This document shows, one piece after another, positions 41,930-44,672 of a DNA stretch of 44,672 bases. The notes beneath the pieces are model-generated. The model saw only the letters and a program-made list of their open reading frames with translations, was not told the DNA's origin and did no database searches. This DNA is from Bacillota bacterium. Its GTDB lineage: Bacteria; Bacillota; UBA4882; UBA10575. The DNA is taken from assembly GCA_012521315.1 (NCBI GenBank), contig JAAYMP010000163.1, positions 1 to 44,672 of the forward strand, given 5' to 3'. A program made the position numbers and the translations under genes. The first letter of the stretch is position 1. Each line of letters opens with the position of its first letter.

Positions 41930-44672
41930 TCAAGCCTCTTTCCCGACCTGAACGAGGCCCAGCACCGGCCGGAGAACCACGCCGGTATAAGAAGCGGGGT
42001 TATTGGCCACTTCTTCCGGGGTGCCACGGGCCACAATCTGCCCGCCCTGCTCGCCGCCTTCCGGGCCAAGGTCGATCAGGTAGTCGGCGGTCTTAATCAC
42101 CTCGAGGTTGTGCTCGATCACCACGACGGTATTTCCGCTGTCGACCAGACGTTGCAAGATCTCCAAAAGCTTTTCGACATCGGCAAAGTGTAGGCCGGTG
42201 GTGGGCTCATCCAAAAGGTAAATGGCCCGGCCGTTACTGCGTTTCGCCAATTCGGTGGCCAGTTTGACCCGTTGGGCTTCACCCCCCGAAAGGGTGGTGG
42301 CCGGTTGTCCCAGCTTAATGTAGCCCAAGCCCACATCGTACATGGTCTGGAGACGCCGCTGAATCCGGGGGTGGTTGGCAAAAAAAGCCAGGGCCTCATC
42401 GACGGGCATTTCCAGGATATCGGCGATGGTTTTGCCGCGGTATTTGACCTCAAGGGTCTCCCGGTTATACCGTTTGCCCTTACAGACTTCACAGGGGACA
42501 TAAACGTCGGGCAAGAAATGCATTTCTATGCGGATGATCCCGTCACCGCTGCAGGCTTCGCAACGGCCGCCTTTGACGTTAAAGGAAAAACGCCCGGGTT
42601 TATACCCCCGAAGTTTGGCCTCGGGGGTTTCGGCAAAGACAGCCCGGATCTCATCGAAAACCCCGGTATAAGTGGCCGGATTCGAGCGGGGAGTGCGGCC
42701 GATTGGTGACTGGTCGATGTTGATCACTTTGTCCAAATGCTCAAGGCCTTCGATCCCCCGGTGCGCACCGGGATGGATGGTAGTCGCCCGGTTCAATTCA
42801 CGGGCTAAGACCGGATAAAGGATGTCATTGATCAAAGTGCTTTTGCCGGAGCCCGAAACCCCGGTAACCGCGACGAAACACCCCAAAGGGATGGACACGT
42901 CGATATCCTTCAGATTATGCTCCCGGGCTCCTTTAATCGTTAAATACTTGCCGTTGCCGGGACGGCGTAAGGCCGGGACGGGGATCTGGCGTTGGCCCGA
43001 CAGGTAGGCGCCGGTCACCGAGTGGGGGCATCCGGTAATGGCCTGCAGATCGCCGGCGGCGACCACTTCGCCGCCGTGGGCCCCGGCCCCGGGGCCGATG
43101 TCAACCAGGTAATCGGCGGCCCGCATCATCTCTTCATCATGTTCGACCACGATCAAAGTGTTGCCTAGGTCACGGAGGTTAAGCAGCGCATTGATCAGGC
43201 GGCGGTTATCCCTTTGGTGCAGGCCAATGCTGGGTTCATCTAAAATGTACAAGACCCCCACCAGGGAAGAGCCGATCTGGGTGGCCAGCCGAATCCGTTG
43301 GGCTTCGCCGCCCGAAAGGGAGCCGGCGGTCCGGTCGAGGGTCAGATAGTCGAGGCCGACGTCGACCAGGAAACCGAGGCGTTTATCGATCTCTTTCAAA
43401 ACCTGCCTGGCGATGAGCCGCTCCTTATCGGAGAGCTTCAGCGAGGCAAAGAACTGCCGGGCTTTGGCGATCGAAAAGGCCGTTACCTGGCTGATGTTAT
43501 AAGAACCGATCTTGACGGCCAGGCTTTCCGGCCGGAGACGGGCCCCGTGGCAACTGCTACAGGGGCGCATGGTCATAAAACGTTCCTCGAACTCTTGCCG
43601 GATTGCCTCCGAATCGGTCGTCCGGTAACGGCGCCTTAGGTTGTTGATAATTCCTTCGAACCGGATCTGTTGCCGCCACTGGCGACCGTTGTTGCTGTGG
43701 TAAACGACGGGGATCTTTTCCCGGCCGGAGCCGTAAAGAATGGCCTTGATCTGGGTTGGGGTCGCTTCTTTCAAGGGCCGGTCCGGGTCAAGGCCGTAAT
43801 ACCGGGCGACGCTGAGTAGATACTGGAGGGACCAGGAACTCTCGTTGGCGCTCCAGGGCAGCACCGCCCCTTCCCGGAGGGAACGGTTTTGATCCAGGAT
43901 TTTTTCGGGGTCAATCTCCTGTTTAAAGCCCAGCCCGTCACAGTCGGGGCAGGCCCCGTAGGGTGAGTTAAAGGAGAACATCCGCGGGGTGATCTCCTCA
44001 AAACTGAAACCGCACTGGGGACAGGCGAAATTGGCGCTGTACAATGTTTCTTCACCGGTCAGGGCAGCAATGATCACCAGCCCCTTGGCCATATTGAGGG
44101 CCAGTTCGACCGAGTCGGCCAGCCGCTGCTCGATCCCGGGCCGGAGGATAAGCCGGTCCACGACCACTTCGATCCAGTGTTGTTGGTACCGGCTGAGGGT
44201 GATCTCTTCATTTTCATCCAGGTTATAGATGGTGCCGTCCACCCGCACCCGGACAAAACCCTCCTTTTTCAGGTCGGTAAAGACCTTGGCGTACTCACCC
44301 TTCCGTCCCCGGACGATCGGGGCCAGGACATGAAACCTGGTTTCGGCCGGCAGGGCCATGACTTGGTCCACAATTTGCTCCACGGTCTGTTTGGTGATGG
44401 GACAGCCGCAGGTGGGGCAGAAGGGCTGCCCAACCCGGGCGAACAGCAAGCGAAGGTAGTCATAGATTTCGGTGACCGTGCCTACGGTGGAACGGGGGTT
44501 CCGCGAGGTGGTCTTCTGGTCGATGGAGATCGCCGGGGAAAGGCCTTCGATGTAGTCCACGTCGGGTTTATCCATTTGACCAAGGAACTGTCGGGCGTAG
44601 GCGGACAGCGATTCCACGTACCGCCGCTGTCCTTCCGCGTAAATTGTATCAAAGGCCAGCGAAGATTTGCCC
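41930..44672 (-). CDS. uvrA: UvrABC excinuclease subunit A, 5' end cut by the window
   Basis: At least 913 residues visible. The frame runs open past the track start at 44617 to the right edge, where the codons give [20 protein letters not shown], the end of the first Walker A; about 25-30 N-terminal residues are missing. UvrA is the damage sensor of nucleotide excision repair, a dimer with two ABC modules. Seen here are two CxxC zinc modules ([10 protein letters not shown]...CPDC and CEACSGDG...CEVC), the signatures [15 protein letters not shown] and [16 protein letters not shown], and the second Walker [16 protein letters not shown]. The minus-strand orientation opposes replication. uvrB often lies upstream but is outside the window. 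Confidence 0.97.
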   Translation of the reverse strand, partial: GKSSLAFDTIYAEGQRRYVESLSAYARQFLGQMDKPDVDYIEGLSPAISIDQKTTSRNPRSTVGTVTEIYDYLRLLFARVGQPFCPTCGCPITKQTVEQIVDQVMALPAETRFHVLAPIVRGRKGEYAKVFTDLKKEGFVRVRVDGTIYNLDENEEITLSRYQQHWIEVVVDRLILRPGIEQRLADSVELALNMAKGLVIIAALTGEETLYSANFACPQCGFSFEEITPRMFSFNSPYGACPDCDGLGFKQEIDPEKILDQNRSLREGAVLPWSANESSWSLQYLLSVARYYGLDPDRPLKEATPTQIKAILYGSGREKIPVVYHSNNGRQWRQQIRFEGIINNLRRRYRTTDSEAIRQEFEERFMTMRPCSSCHGARLRPESLAVKIGSYNISQVTAFSIAKARQFFASLKLSDKERLIARQVLKEIDKRLGFLVDVGLDYLTLDRTAGSLSGGEAQRIRLATQIGSSLVGVLYILDEPSIGLHQRDNRRLINALLNLRDLGNTLIVVEHDEEMMRAADYLVDIGPGAGAHGGEVVAAGDLQAITGCPHSVTGAYLSGQRQIPVPALRRPGNGKYLTIKGAREHNLKDIDVSIPLGCFVAVTGVSGSGKSTLINDILYPVLARELNRATTIHPGAHRGIEGLEHLDKVINIDQSPIGRTPRSNPATYTGVFDEIRAVFAETPEAKLRGYKPGRFSFNVKGGRCEACSGDGIIRIEMHFLPDVYVPCEVCKGKRYNRETLEVKYRGKTIADILEMPVDEALAFFANHPRIQRRLQTMYDVGLGYIKLGQPATTLSGGEAQRVKLATELAKRSNGRAIYLLDEPTTGLHFADVEKLLEILQRLVDSGNTVVVIEHNLEVIKTADYLIDLGPEGGEQGGQIVARGTPEEVANNPASYTGVVLRPVLGLVQVGKEA

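Overview
The window looks like the chromosomal replication-origin region of a Bacillota (Firmicutes) bacterium, probably a clostridia-like or deep-branching lineage. The gene order is the classic one: parB-parA-rsmG-mnmG-mnmE-jag-yidC-yidD-rnpA-rpmH on the minus strand, then dnaA-dnaN-S4-recF-DUF721-remB-gyrB-gyrA on the plus strand. Most genes point away from the dnaA region. The plus strand reads C-rich to the left of dnaA and G-rich to the right, even where genes oppose replication (gcv on the left, uvrA on the right). I cannot name the species.

Left part (1-8.1 kb). A minus-strand cluster holds an unknown 235-residue protein, a PepV-type dipeptidase and the start of a secreted protein with a lyase-like N-terminal domain, cut by the window edge. 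A plus-strand operon follows: a CapA-type metallophosphatase, then gcvT-gcvPA-gcvPB of the glycine cleavage system, with no gcvH nearby. A DUF559 endonuclease-like gene converges on it.

8.3-11.5 kb. A minus-strand five-gene operon of cell-envelope type: a peptidase-less membrane anchor, then two successive pairs of membrane-anchored M23 peptidase plus bactofilin, ending at a clear terminator. The three anchors are paralogous, so the locus grew by tandem duplication.

11.8-20.6 kb. DUF4446, parB and parA with two perfect parS sites, the rsmG/mnmG/mnmE tRNA and rRNA modification genes, jag/yidC, and yidD/rnpA/rpmH. rpmH is missing from the ORF track because it is only 44 codons. Rho-independent terminators and consensus promoters divide this stretch into separate transcription units.

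20.6-22.7 kb. A bipartite oriC: DnaA boxes lie both upstream of dnaA, including three tandem boxes exactly 11 bp apart, and between dnaA and dnaN, where a perfect box is followed by a DnaA-trio-like CTA/TTA run and a pyrimidine/AT-rich tract that is the likely unwinding site.

22.7-34.7 kb. Replication and topology genes (dnaN, S4, recF, a DciA-like DUF721 gene, remB, gyrB, gyrA). Twelve bases after gyrA is a 596-residue protein built like a YhaN/SbcC-type coiled-coil ATPase but with the P-loop and Walker B glutamate eroded. HtrA, rlmH and a small glucosaminidase without a signal peptide follow.

34.8-44.7 kb. A DegV lipid-binding protein, the metN-metI-metQ methionine importer with a strong promoter and a leader hairpin that could compete with its ribosome binding site, a HAD hydrolase, a DUF819 membrane protein, a GNAT-like protein, and uvrA running off the right edge. 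MetQ lacks a lipobox cysteine, which is unusual for a single-membrane Gram-positive. Together with the envelope operon this leaves open a two-membrane cell envelope, but the window alone cannot decide it.
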